NCBI RefSeq assembly: GCF_030540775.2
Contig: NZ_CP141266.1
Span: 709,501-773,500, forward strand
Length of the DNA: 64,000 bases
From: Flavivirga abyssicola
GTDB taxonomy: Bacteria > Bacteroidota > Bacteroidia > Flavobacteriales > Flavobacteriaceae
Direction of reading: 5' to 3'
Both the position numbers and the translations under genes were made by a program. The notes beneath the pieces were generated by a model, which made no database searches, was not told the DNA's origin, and was given only the letters and a program-made list of their open reading frames with translations. Positions 8,704-18,197 of the stretch are shown one piece after another. How positions within the stretch are numbered: position 1 is the first letter of the stretch; the number at the start of each line of letters is the position of its first letter.

Positions 8704-9798
8704 ATGAGCAAACAAGCATTAACGTTCTCAAGAAATGATTCTGCTAAGTTTTTTAAAACACTTAATAAACGTGTTAACAATTACTTTAAAGAGAATAATA
8801 TAAAACGCACAGGAAACTGGAAACTATACACGAAAGCCATAGTGATGTTTTCATTACTTATAGTACCTGTGGTATTAATTTTCACAGTGGACTTACCAAG
8901 CTGGGTTCAAGTTATTTGCATGATGGTTGTAGGAGTAGGTATGGCTGGTGTTGGCATGAATGTTATGCACGATGCAAATCACGGCTCTTTTTCAAGTAAG
9001 AAATGGGTTAATAAATTAATGGGGAGTAGCATCTACATTTTAGCCGGAAATGATTATAATTGGAAAGTACAGCACAATGTTTTGCATCATACTTATACAA
9101 ACATTCAAGGTCATGATGAGGACATAGATGCTGGTCGAATTATACGCTTTTCCAAGCATACAAAATGGCTTAAAATTCATAAATACCAAAGGTATTATGC
9201 TTTCTTTTTATACGGTTTACTAACTGTAAATTGGGCCATTACTACAGATTTTAAACAGACATTTGTGTATTTAAAAAGGAAATTATCTTACGGTAAATTC
9301 CCTAATCCTGCAACGCAGTGGACCAAATTAATTGTTGGTAAAATTATATATTATGCTATTTGGGTTGTTTTACCATTAGCATTAGGCTTTACCTGGTGGC
9401 AAGTTTTAATAGGCTTCTTTATTATGCATTATACTGCTGGAATTATTTTAAGTGTTATTTTCCAATTAGCACATGTTATGCCTAATACAGACATGCCTTT
9501 ACCAGACGAAAACGGTAACATGAAAAACACCTGGGCCATTCATCAATTATTTACAACCTCAAATTTTTCTCCTAAAAGTTGGTTGGTAGAATTCTATACT
9601 GGTGGGTTAAACCGACAAGTTGAGCATCACTTATTTGCTCAAATTAGTCACATTCATTATAACAGAATAGCGAAAATAGTTAAAGAAACAGCTAAAGAGT
9701 TTAGCTTACCTTACAATGAATATGATACTATTTGGAAAGCTATTTCTGAACATTACAACCAATTAAAGGTATTAGGAAGAAAACCTAGTTTAGCCTAA
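8704..9798 (+). CDS. Membrane fatty acid (acyl-CoA) desaturase
   Basis: 364 residues, a membrane di-iron desaturase of the FADS superfamily. All three histidine boxes are intact: HDANH (H89-H93), HNVLHH (H124-H129) and QVEHH (Q305-H309). Hydrophobic segments flank the boxes (about 45-85, 155-175, 215-250). The family introduces a cis double bond into acyl chains using O2 and an electron donor, and adjusts membrane fluidity. The position of the double bond cannot be read from sequence. The ATG follows a 306-bp leader region with a terminator-like hairpin; the aminotransferase gene starts 34 bp downstream and may be co-transcribed. Confidence 0.92.
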   Translation: MSKQALTFSRNDSAKFFKTLNKRVNNYFKENNIKRTGNWKLYTKAIVMFSLLIVPVVLIFTVDLPSWVQVICMMVVGVGMAGVGMNVMHDANHGSFSSKKWVNKLMGSSIYILAGNDYNWKVQHNVLHHTYTNIQGHDEDIDAGRIIRFSKHTKWLKIHKYQRYYAFFLYGLLTVNWAITTDFKQTFVYLKRKLSYGKFPNPATQWTKLIVGKIIYYAIWVVLPLALGFTWWQVLIGFFIMHYTAGIILSVIFQLAHVMPNTDMPLPDENGNMKNTWAIHQLFTTSNFSPKSWLVEFYTGGLNRQVEHHLFAQISHIHYNRIAKIVKETAKEFSLPYNEYDTIWKAISEHYNQLKVLGRKPSLA

Positions 9799-9832
9799 AA
9801 TTCACATTTTACATACAACAACACATAAAAAA

Positions 9833-11017
9833 ATGAACTTATTATCAGATAGAATTTTAAACATGTCTACATCTGCCACTCTAGCTATGGCTGCAAAGGC
9901 AAGAGAACTTAGAGGTGAAGGAAAAGATATCATTGGCTTAAGCCTTGGAGAACCAGACTTTAATACTCCAGATTTTATTAAAGATGCTGCGATTCAAGCT
10001 ATAAACGACAATTACAATTCATACTCTCCTGTTGATGGATATGTAGAATTAAAACAAGCTATTATTACAAAATTTAAACGTGATAATAACTTAACATATA
10101 CCTTACCTCAAATAGTTGTATCTACAGGTGCTAAACAATGCTTAGCAAATATTGCTGCCGTAATGTTAAACAAAGGTGATGAAGTTCTTTTACCTTGTCC
10201 TTACTGGGTTAGCTATTCTGATATTGTAAAATTAAATGATGGGGTTCCTGTAGAGGTTAAAACATCTATTGAAACTGATTTTAAAGTAACACCTGAGCAG
10301 CTTGAAGCAGCCATAACCCCAAACACTAAAATGATGTGGTTTAGCTCGCCTTGTAATCCAAGTGGATCTGTATATAGCAAAGAAGAGTTAAGAGCATTAG
10401 CAGATGTCCTAGTTAAATATCCAAATATTTATGTTGTTTCCGATGAAATATATGAGCACATAAACTACGGAAAAGGACATGCAAGTATGGCTGAATTTGA
10501 CGACATGTACGATCGTACTATTACTGTAAATGGTGTCTCAAAAGCATTTGCTATGACGGGATGGCGTATTGGGTTTATTGGTGCTACAGAAAAAATAGCG
10601 CGTGCTTGTAATAAAATGCAAGGTCAAACTACAAGTGGTGCCAACTGTATTGCCCAACAAGCTGTAATTACTGCGCTTAATGCATCTCCAAGTAAGGTAA
10701 AGTATATGATTGATGAATTTAAAATTCGTCGTGATTTAGTACTTGGTCTTTTAGGTGACATTGAAGGGTTTAATTCAAATACTCCTGAAGGGGCCTTTTA
10801 TGTATTCCCAGATATTTCTTATTACTTTGGAAAAACATTACGAGGTAAAACAATAAATAACGCAACAGATTTTTCTCTATATTTATTAGAAGAAGCATTA
10901 GTTGCTACTGTAACTGGTGATGCTTTCGGTAATCCGAATTGTATACGGATTTCTTATGCAGCATCTCAAGAACAGATTATTGAAGCTATAAAACGTATTA
11001 AAGAAGTTGTGAGTTAA
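9833..11017 (+). CDS. Class I pyridoxal-phosphate aminotransferase (aspartate aminotransferase type)
   Basis: 394 residues, fold type I PLP enzyme of the aspartate aminotransferase (aspB-like) subgroup. The PLP-binding lysine is K237 in NGVSKAFAMTGWRIGF. Other family motifs are SLGEPDFNTP near the N-terminus, FSSPCNPSGSVYS (the NPxG motif), VSDEIYEHI (cofactor-contacting Asp and Tyr) and CIRISYAAS with the substrate-binding Arg near the C-terminus. The likely reaction is amino transfer between aspartate or another amino acid and 2-oxoglutarate; exact substrate range is not determined. A strong terminator follows. Confidence 0.93.
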   Translation: MNLLSDRILNMSTSATLAMAAKARELRGEGKDIIGLSLGEPDFNTPDFIKDAAIQAINDNYNSYSPVDGYVELKQAIITKFKRDNNLTYTLPQIVVSTGAKQCLANIAAVMLNKGDEVLLPCPYWVSYSDIVKLNDGVPVEVKTSIETDFKVTPEQLEAAITPNTKMMWFSSPCNPSGSVYSKEELRALADVLVKYPNIYVVSDEIYEHINYGKGHASMAEFDDMYDRTITVNGVSKAFAMTGWRIGFIGATEKIARACNKMQGQTTSGANCIAQQAVITALNASPSKVKYMIDEFKIRRDLVLGLLGDIEGFNSNTPEGAFYVFPDISYYFGKTLRGKTINNATDFSLYLLEEALVATVTGDAFGNPNCIRISYAASQEQIIEAIKRIKEVVS

Positions 11018-11044
11018 ATAGCTTACCATTTCAAAAATATTCTT

Positions 11045-11078
11045 AAAGCCATGAATTAAATTCATGGCTTTTTTTTTA
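11045..11078 (+). terminator. Rho-independent terminator after the aminotransferase
   Basis: Perfect 12-bp stem AAAGCCATGAAT / ATTCATGGCTTT around a TAA loop, followed by an uninterrupted T-run. It closes the desaturase-aminotransferase unit. Confidence 0.9.
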
Positions 11079-11182
11079 TGCTAAAAATCGAGCATATTAT
11101 GCCATTTCTTACTTATAATTTAATCCTATAGTCATATTAAGTTAAAACAAGAATGATACTATTGTAGGTTAAAATAGTCTAG

Positions 11183-14100
11183 ATGCTAAAAAACCTCATT
11201 TCATTTATTATATCCATTTCATGTGTATTCGGGTGGTCGCAACATATTAAGTTTGAAAGTTTTGAAACGAGTTCTGGGCTGTCCAACAATTCGGTGATAG
11301 ATATTGAAAATGACCCGGATGGGGGACTTTGGATTGCCACTTGGGATGGTTTAAACTATTATGATGGCTACGAATTTACAATTTATAAACATGACGTTAA
11401 CGATAACACCTCAATCCCCGGCAACTATATCGTTAAATTAAAAAGGGACAACGCAGGTTTTATATGGATTTTCACTCGTGGGGGTCATGTAAGCAAATAC
11501 ATTGGAAATAATAAATTTCAAAACTTCAAATTTGATGAAGCTGTAAAAAGAATGGAGGTTTCCAAAAAAGGAAATATTAGTATTCAAACAGCAAGTAAAA
11601 ATTATGAGTTTATCGATAAGACCTTTAAAGAAGCAACAGCTTTAGATATTAAGCGGTCAGATCAAAAAACACTTAAGGACATTCTTTTAAACAAATATCC
11701 AAATGTAATTATAAACGATATTCTTAAAGATAAATCTGGAAATATTTGGTACGCCACACGCACAAATGGTCTGTACATCATTCCTAATAATTCAGAAAAC
11801 ATTAACAATGAACAAATAGACCATTATACATATGATCAATATTCAAACTATAGCTTTAAAAGTAATGAAATAGAAAAATTACACGAAGATCTTTTTGGAA
11901 ATATTTGGCTGGGACACAAAGATGGCGGGATTAGTATGGCTTATACTAATTCAGAACAAATAACATCAGTGACTCCCCACCCAAAAAAATTTCCTCATTT
12001 ACCAAACGAAACGTTACGCGCCATTACGAAAGATTTAAAAGGAAATTTATGGTTAGGCTACTACACATCAGGGCTTTTCACATATAGTACAAAAACAAAA
12101 TGTTTTATTAAATTCCATATAAATGAAGCCAAAACACAACCCGATTGGAATCGTATTAGAACACTTTTTACAGCATCAGATGGCACTATATGGGCAGGAA
12201 GTTATGCTGGACTTATTCACATAAAACAGGGGAGCTATTCATTATACAGTTCGAAAAACATCCCGGAATTGCCCAACAATAGAAACTATTCAATATATGA
12301 AGATACAAATAAGCAATTATGGATTGCTTGCTGGGGTGGTTTGGCTAAATTTAATATCAAAAAAAACCGTTTCGAAGTATTTAAAGGGCAGGAATCTTTA
12401 GTATCATTTAATATAAGAGATGTCAAAATAATAGATAATGAAGCGCTTATTGCAACAGAAAATAATGGGCTTATTATATTAAATCTATCTACAGGAAAAC
12501 GAACAGCTATTACTACAAATCATGGGCTATTAGGCAACAGTATCTATTCTATTTATAAAGATCAGGAATCTGGGTTTTACTGGATTGCTTCTTTAGGAGG
12601 TGTGAGTATTTATGATAAAAACCGAGGTATTATTAAAAACATAACCGAGAAAGAAGGTTTACCAAGCCACTTGGTGTTTGGGATAATTGATAATAACGAT
12701 AAAATTTGGATAAGTACCTCTAAGGGCATTGGCACGATAGATAAAAAAGATTTCTCTGTGTTTTCTATTAATCCAAAAGCAGGTTGGCAAGCTACAGAAT
12801 TTTCAGAAGGTGCATATTATCAAGATTCTAAAGGAATGCTCTTCTTTGGAGGCATCAATGGCTTAAACTACTTTAAACCCAGTAGTATTAATTTTAAGAA
12901 AAATAATCCATTCTTAAAATTAATAATAGATGGCAATGAAAAATATTCAGACTTTATAGAAAAACGATATTCCAATAACAAACTAGAAGTAAAAATTAAG
13001 CCTATCATTTTTCCTAATCCAAAACATGCAAAAGTATTTTATAAACTTAATGATATTGATAAAGCATGGAAACTTTTAGATCCTTCACAACATATAACAT
13101 ATGAAAACTTACCTTCTGGCCATTATGAGTTTTGGGTAAAAAATGGCGTAGACGACTTAGAACCTTCAATGGTTTTATCATTAAAAATACTGAAGCCTTT
13201 TTATAAGATGGTATGGTTCTACATCTTGCTAATCGTTACCATTCTTTTAGCGTCCAGCTATATTGTATATGTACGAAATAAAGCTATTAGGGTTCAAAAT
13301 AAAAAATTAGAAGAACTTATTGCCAAGCGCACATTAAAAATAGAACACCAAAAAGAAATTTTATTAACTAAAAACAACCTGTTGGATGAAAAAAATAAAG
13401 AAATCGTATTACAAAAAGAAAAGCTTTTAAAGCTTCATAACGATTTAAAGGATGAAGCTTTTGAAATTGAAAAGTTTAAAACCTTTGTTTTAAATGAGTT
13501 TAGAACGCCTATAACAGAAATTATTAAAACAGCTTACGATATTCAAAATACTCCCGAAATTAAGGATACATTACTTCATCAATCTGGAAAACTAATTAAT
13601 TTGATTTCTGAATGGCACCATTTAGATCGCATTAAGGATATTGGTGACTACAAAGTAACATCCATAAATTTATTACCTATCGTTAAATACTTTATCGAAA
13701 AGATAAAAATGGTACTTCAGGCTTCTAAAATTAATTTTAACTGCGAAATTAGTTCAAAAATATCATGGGTAGAAATTGATATTTTAAGGTTTAAGCTACT
13801 CATGCAATATTTCTTTCATGATATTATAAAATATTCCGATTCAGAAAGTTCATTACAAATTATCATTAATTATGAAAATGATACATTAGATATTAAAATA
13901 ACATCTAACAGCAGTACTTTAAAAAACAATTGGTACAATATTCAACACTATAGTCCCTATTTTAAAACTGTAAAAGTGCTGCTTAATGATTTGGATGCGA
14001 ATATATCCAACCATATTCAAGAGTTTTTTAACACATCATTTTCAATTCCTGCAATTAAAGTGGATACGGATGTTGAAATTATACAAGCTGTTTCCTGGAA

Positions 14101-14911
14101 GCATCTCAATATTGATGATAAATCTTCTCTTGAAAAGGATAACACCATACTTGTCTACGGAAATGTAAACGATTTTGAAATCGTTAATCAATTATTGAAT
14201 CATAATCAATATAATATCTTTTTTGAAAGTAATATCAATGATTTTCTATCGGCTATTAAAAATATCGACATTGATATTGTAGTTCTATATCAGACTGTTT
14301 TCTCTAACAAGCTCATTTCATTATTAAACAGCTTTAAAACACAAGCTAATCAACGAAAAACACCTATAGTTTACATTTCTGAAGATATTAATTATGAGTT
14401 ACAAGAACAATCTGTAGAATTAGGGATAGATAGTGTTATACAATTACCCGCAAGTAAGACATATATTAACAAAAAGATAAAAACTCTTATAAAACAGAAA
14501 GATACTAAAAGTGATAATACATTACAGCAAGAAGTTTTTCAGATTCTAACAGACAAGAAAGAAGTATTAACCCCTAATGACAAGCTAATTAAAAAAAGTC
14601 TAAACATTGTAAAAGAACATTTGCATGATGCTTCGTTTAACGTAGAAAAATTAATAACACTACTGGAAATATCCAATATTAAATGTTATCGTTTATTTAA
14701 AGAAACTCTAAACCAATCCCCATCAGATGTTATCACTAAATTAAGACTGGAAAAGGCCTGCTATCTTTTAAAGACCAAAAATCTAAACATTTCTGAGGTT
14801 AGCTTTGAATGTGGTTATAACAATCCCAAATATTTCGGACGTCTATTTAAAAAACACTTCAACATAAGTCCAAAAGCTTTTAAAGAGCAACAAACAGAAA
14901 AAAATTATTAA
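11183..14911 (+). CDS. Hybrid two-component-like regulator (two-component propeller, degenerate kinase and receiver, AraC HTH)
   Basis: 1242 residues in the architecture of Bacteroidota hybrid two-component systems. Signal peptide (1-20, ending FGWSQ), beta-propeller Reg_prop repeats (about 20-590, LWIATWDGLNYYDG and similar), Y_Y_Y domain (about 600-670), one membrane span (about 677-698), a coiled coil, a kinase-like region, a receiver-like region (about 985-1100) and a C-terminal AraC-type HTH (about 1140-1240, with ISEVSFECGYNNPKYFGRLF). The expected phosphoacceptor His is Asn771 (LNEFRTP), no DxGxG ATP-lid motif is visible, the receiver Asp position holds Tyr1036, and the conserved Lys is Leu1088. 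The periplasmic sensor and DNA-binding ends look intact. It lies directly upstream of susC/susD, its presumed targets. Confidence 0.9.
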   Translation: MLKNLISFIISISCVFGWSQHIKFESFETSSGLSNNSVIDIENDPDGGLWIATWDGLNYYDGYEFTIYKHDVNDNTSIPGNYIVKLKRDNAGFIWIFTRGGHVSKYIGNNKFQNFKFDEAVKRMEVSKKGNISIQTASKNYEFIDKTFKEATALDIKRSDQKTLKDILLNKYPNVIINDILKDKSGNIWYATRTNGLYIIPNNSENINNEQIDHYTYDQYSNYSFKSNEIEKLHEDLFGNIWLGHKDGGISMAYTNSEQITSVTPHPKKFPHLPNETLRAITKDLKGNLWLGYYTSGLFTYSTKTKCFIKFHINEAKTQPDWNRIRTLFTASDGTIWAGSYAGLIHIKQGSYSLYSSKNIPELPNNRNYSIYEDTNKQLWIACWGGLAKFNIKKNRFEVFKGQESLVSFNIRDVKIIDNEALIATENNGLIILNLSTGKRTAITTNHGLLGNSIYSIYKDQESGFYWIASLGGVSIYDKNRGIIKNITEKEGLPSHLVFGIIDNNDKIWISTSKGIGTIDKKDFSVFSINPKAGWQATEFSEGAYYQDSKGMLFFGGINGLNYFKPSSINFKKNNPFLKLIIDGNEKYSDFIEKRYSNNKLEVKIKPIIFPNPKHAKVFYKLNDIDKAWKLLDPSQHITYENLPSGHYEFWVKNGVDDLEPSMVLSLKILKPFYKMVWFYILLIVTILLASSYIVYVRNKAIRVQNKKLEELIAKRTLKIEHQKEILLTKNNLLDEKNKEIVLQKEKLLKLHNDLKDEAFEIEKFKTFVLNEFRTPITEIIKTAYDIQNTPEIKDTLLHQSGKLINLISEWHHLDRIKDIGDYKVTSINLLPIVKYFIEKIKMVLQASKINFNCEISSKISWVEIDILRFKLLMQYFFHDIIKYSDSESSLQIIINYENDTLDIKITSNSSTLKNNWYNIQHYSPYFKTVKVLLNDLDANISNHIQEFFNTSFSIPAIKVDTDVEIIQAVSWKHLNIDDKSSLEKDNTILVYGNVNDFEIVNQLLNHNQYNIFFESNINDFLSAIKNIDIDIVVLYQTVFSNKLISLLNSFKTQANQRKTPIVYISEDINYELQEQSVELGIDSVIQLPASKTYINKKIKTLIKQKDTKSDNTLQQEVFQILTDKKEVLTPNDKLIKKSLNIVKEHLHDASFNVEKLITLLEISNIKCYRLFKETLNQSPSDVITKLRLEKACYLLKTKNLNISEVSFECGYNNPKYFGRLFKKHFNISPKAFKEQQTEKNY

Positions 14912-15013
14912 GACCAGATTACTCTAATGTTATGATAATGTTACTGTAATAAAAGTGCTGTTTTTTTAAATATTCTATCACATAATTTGAAAGATTTGTG
15001 CCTCCTCTTGAAA

Positions 15014-15021
15014 TAATTTTG
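15014..15021 (+). promoter_or_regulatory. Putative -7 element of the susC/susD operon
   Basis: TAATTTTG matches TAnnTTTG, 57 bp upstream of the susC ATG, with a TTG 24 bp further upstream (14987-14989) as a possible -33. It lies within the 167-bp gap after the regulator gene. Confidence 0.45.
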
Positions 15022-15078
15022 CCCCCTAATCGGCACCCTATCAAATACATTTGAACAAACCAAAAAAAACAATTTAAC

Positions 15079-18000
15079 ATGATAAAAAAAATGTACTTTT
15101 TGCTTCTATTAAGTTTAGGGTTTGTGTCCTATACTTATGCGCAAACAACAATTAAGGGAACGGTAACATCTATTGATGGAATGCCTATCCCTGGAGTAAC
15201 CATAATTCCTAACAACCAAACTAGTTTAGGAGTATCAACAGATTTTGATGGTGGCTTTAATTTACAAATTAGTGAAGCTAGTGGTGTTGTATCTTTTTCG
15301 GCTATAGGCTATGCTTCCAAAGCATTAAACTACAGTGGCAATGCAACGATTAATGTACAATTAGATGAATTGGTAAGTGCTTTAGATGAAGTGCTTCTTA
15401 TTGGTTATGGATCTGCAAAAAAAGGAGATATTACCTCTGCCATTTCTAAAGTTGAAGATATTGAAACGATATCTAGCAGACCAGTATCTAATCTATCCGA
15501 TTTTTTACAAGGGAATATACCAGGTGTTACTGTATTACAAAACGGTGGGGACCCAACTTCTGCTGGAAAAGTATCCATTAGAGGACTAGGCTCTATAAAT
15601 CCTGGTTCTGAAAGTGTCTTAACAGTTGTTGATGGAGTGCCTTATTACGGCCCTGCTATAAACCCAAATGACATCGCTTCCGTTTCTGTTTTAAAAGATG
15701 CAGCAGCAGCTTCTATTTACGGTGCATTAGCCAGTTCTGGTGTTATCGTTATTGAAACAAAAAAAGGAAAAATAGGAAAGCCCAGAATTGCTATTGACAC
15801 CTACACTGGATTTAAAAAAGCGACCAATTTACCTACTGCTTTGAATGCAGAGCAACAAGCTGATGTTTACAATATAGCGACTGACAATGCTGGAGCTCCA
15901 AGAATGTCTGCTCATGATGCTGCGCAAAACCCATGGGGACAAGTAACAAGAACCAATTGGGTAGATGAAATTTTTAGATCTGCAGTAACAACAAATGTAA
16001 ATGCAAATGTTAGTGGTGCCGGAGATGGATATAACTATCTAACATCTTTTAGTTATAACACAACAGAAGGTGTGCTACAAGGAACAGATTTTGAACGTTA
16101 CTCATTTAGAGTAAAGTCAGATTTTGACCTTTCAAAAAGATTAACCATTGGGGAAAATGTTTACTTTTCACAAAGCAATGCTATTGGTACCAATACTATA
16201 AATGGCTATTCAGGAACTATTATCAATGCTATTTATATGCCATCTGCTGCTCCTGTTTATGACGAAGAAGGGTTATTTCATGGTGTAGCACCTTTTGAGC
16301 TTATTAACTTTGCAGGTGCATATGGTGATGTTTACAATCCTATGGCTTTATTATTGGCTCCCACAAATAAAAGACCTTCTACCTATATAAATGCCAATGT
16401 CTATTTAGATTATGAAATCATTAATGGGTTAAACTTTAAAACAAACTTTACATATTCTATTTCGCATGATAAAAGTAAAAGATTTGTACCTATAAGACCA
16501 GAATTAGGTAGAACAAACCTTACCAATTCATTAACACAAAGTAATGCGACTACAAACAGATGGATTTGGGAGAACCAATTAATATACAAAAAGGCTTTCG
16601 GAAAACACAACTTAGATCTTACAGCGGTGTATTCTTCTCAATTTAAAGATTTTGAGTTTTTAAGTCAACGAGGAGAAGGGTTTAGTTCGGAAGACAGTTT
16701 CAATCAATATTTAGGAAATGCAAATGTTTTAAGAAACCCTCAATCGGCTGCACATGAAGATGCCCTAACATCAGTTATAGGTCGATTAATGTATAACTAT
16801 AATAATAAATATTTTGCCAGCGGTAGTATTAGACGTGATGAAACATCAAGGCTATTTTTAGATAATCAATCGGATGTATTCTATTCAGCAACCCTAGGGT
16901 GGAAGATTTCTAATGAGTCATTCTTTAAAAGCGAACTTATAAATGATTTAAAATTCAGAGCTTCCTGGGGTCAAATAGGAAACATCAATTCAGTAAACTG
17001 GTATTCATTTAACGTACCATTAAGATCGGGAGATGAAATTATAGGAGAAGATGGCGCCCGAAATGACAAGTCTCTTTTTCAAGAATTACAATCAAATAAA
17101 AACTTAACATGGGAAACATCAGAGTCTATTAATTTTGGTCTGGATGCATCATTATTAAATAACGCTTTATCTTTTGTAGTTGACTATTTTGAAAAAAGAA
17201 CCAAGGATATGCTTTTACCAGGAGCAAGAGACCCACACATCGGTCTAAACCCAGCACAGGTAAATGGTGGCGAAGTTTTAAATCAAGGGTTAGAATTTGC
17301 GATTAATTATAAAAATAACATTGGTGATCTTAATTATGGTATTCGTGCCAATGCTTTTGCTTTATTAAACAATGAAGTTGTTAATTTAGATGGTTATAGT
17401 GAGAGTGGATCCAATTTTGTATTACCTGGAAACAGTGATGACCATTGGGTCAGAGGTGGTGTCTTAAGACCCTTCAGATCTGAAATTGGAGAAGAATTAT
17501 TTTCAAATTACTTAATCCCTTATTTGGGAATCTTCCAAAATCAAGCAGAAATTGATGCTTATGTTAAAGATGGTAATTTAATTCAACCTAATGCTGTACC
17601 TGGGGATTTTAAATTTCAGGATACGGATAATGACGGAGATATTGATGATGATGATAGAGTACACATGGGAAGTTATCAACCAAATTTGACATATAATTTT
17701 GCTTTTAATTTAGATTATAAAGGCTTTGATATGAATATGATTTTTCAAGGCGTTAGCGGATCCAAAGCGTTTAATGGCTATAAGTACACCACTTATAATG
17801 CAGCTTTACAAGGCTATAACCTAGACAGCAGAGTATTGAACGCATGGACACCTAGTAACACCAATACGGATATCCCTAGAATTTCAAGAAGTGATAACAA
17901 CAACAACTTTGGTAGAAACTCCAGCTGGTACTTAGAAAATGCATCCTACCTAAGGTTAAAAAATGTAACTATAGGCTATAATCTCCCAGTAAAAATAATG

Positions 18001-18168
18001 AACCGATTTATAGAAGGGTCTTCTTTGCGTATATATTTATCTGCAGAAAACCTATTTACTATTACTGATTATTCTGGAATGGATCCTGAAGTTGGCGGAA
18101 AAGGACTTGATGTCGCTAAATACCCATTATCAAAAACATTTACAACAGGTTTATCTTTAAAATTATAG
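15079..18168 (+). CDS. SusC/RagA-family TonB-dependent outer-membrane transporter
   Basis: 1029 residues. Signal peptide ending near YTYAQ, then a carboxypeptidase-regulatory-like domain (about 22-105, TTIKGTVTSIDGMPIPGVTI), a TonB-box-like segment (DEVLLIGYGSAKKGD), the plug domain (about 120-235, with GKVSIRGLGSINPGSE and SVLTVVDGVPYYG) and a 22-stranded barrel to the C-terminus. The family imports large nutrients through the outer membrane together with a SusD lipoprotein. The susD gene follows after 29 bp. The substrate cannot be read from the transporter, but the linked phosphatase suggests a phosphorylated compound. Confidence 0.95.
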   Translation: MIKKMYFLLLLSLGFVSYTYAQTTIKGTVTSIDGMPIPGVTIIPNNQTSLGVSTDFDGGFNLQISEASGVVSFSAIGYASKALNYSGNATINVQLDELVSALDEVLLIGYGSAKKGDITSAISKVEDIETISSRPVSNLSDFLQGNIPGVTVLQNGGDPTSAGKVSIRGLGSINPGSESVLTVVDGVPYYGPAINPNDIASVSVLKDAAAASIYGALASSGVIVIETKKGKIGKPRIAIDTYTGFKKATNLPTALNAEQQADVYNIATDNAGAPRMSAHDAAQNPWGQVTRTNWVDEIFRSAVTTNVNANVSGAGDGYNYLTSFSYNTTEGVLQGTDFERYSFRVKSDFDLSKRLTIGENVYFSQSNAIGTNTINGYSGTIINAIYMPSAAPVYDEEGLFHGVAPFELINFAGAYGDVYNPMALLLAPTNKRPSTYINANVYLDYEIINGLNFKTNFTYSISHDKSKRFVPIRPELGRTNLTNSLTQSNATTNRWIWENQLIYKKAFGKHNLDLTAVYSSQFKDFEFLSQRGEGFSSEDSFNQYLGNANVLRNPQSAAHEDALTSVIGRLMYNYNNKYFASGSIRRDETSRLFLDNQSDVFYSATLGWKISNESFFKSELINDLKFRASWGQIGNINSVNWYSFNVPLRSGDEIIGEDGARNDKSLFQELQSNKNLTWETSESINFGLDASLLNNALSFVVDYFEKRTKDMLLPGARDPHIGLNPAQVNGGEVLNQGLEFAINYKNNIGDLNYGIRANAFALLNNEVVNLDGYSESGSNFVLPGNSDDHWVRGGVLRPFRSEIGEELFSNYLIPYLGIFQNQAEIDAYVKDGNLIQPNAVPGDFKFQDTDNDGDIDDDDRVHMGSYQPNLTYNFAFNLDYKGFDMNMIFQGVSGSKAFNGYKYTTYNAALQGYNLDSRVLNAWTPSNTNTDIPRISRSDNNNNFGRNSSWYLENASYLRLKNVTIGYNLPVKIMNRFIEGSSLRIYLSAENLFTITDYSGMDPEVGGKGLDVAKYPLSKTFTTGLSLKL

Positions 18169-18197
18169 AATAAAGACCATTTAAATAGATCATAAAA

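Noticed and set aside
11183-14911. Pseudogene call for the regulator
   Set aside because: The reading frame is intact over 1242 codons and the sensor and HTH ends are well conserved, so loss of the phosphorelay residues does not look like decay.
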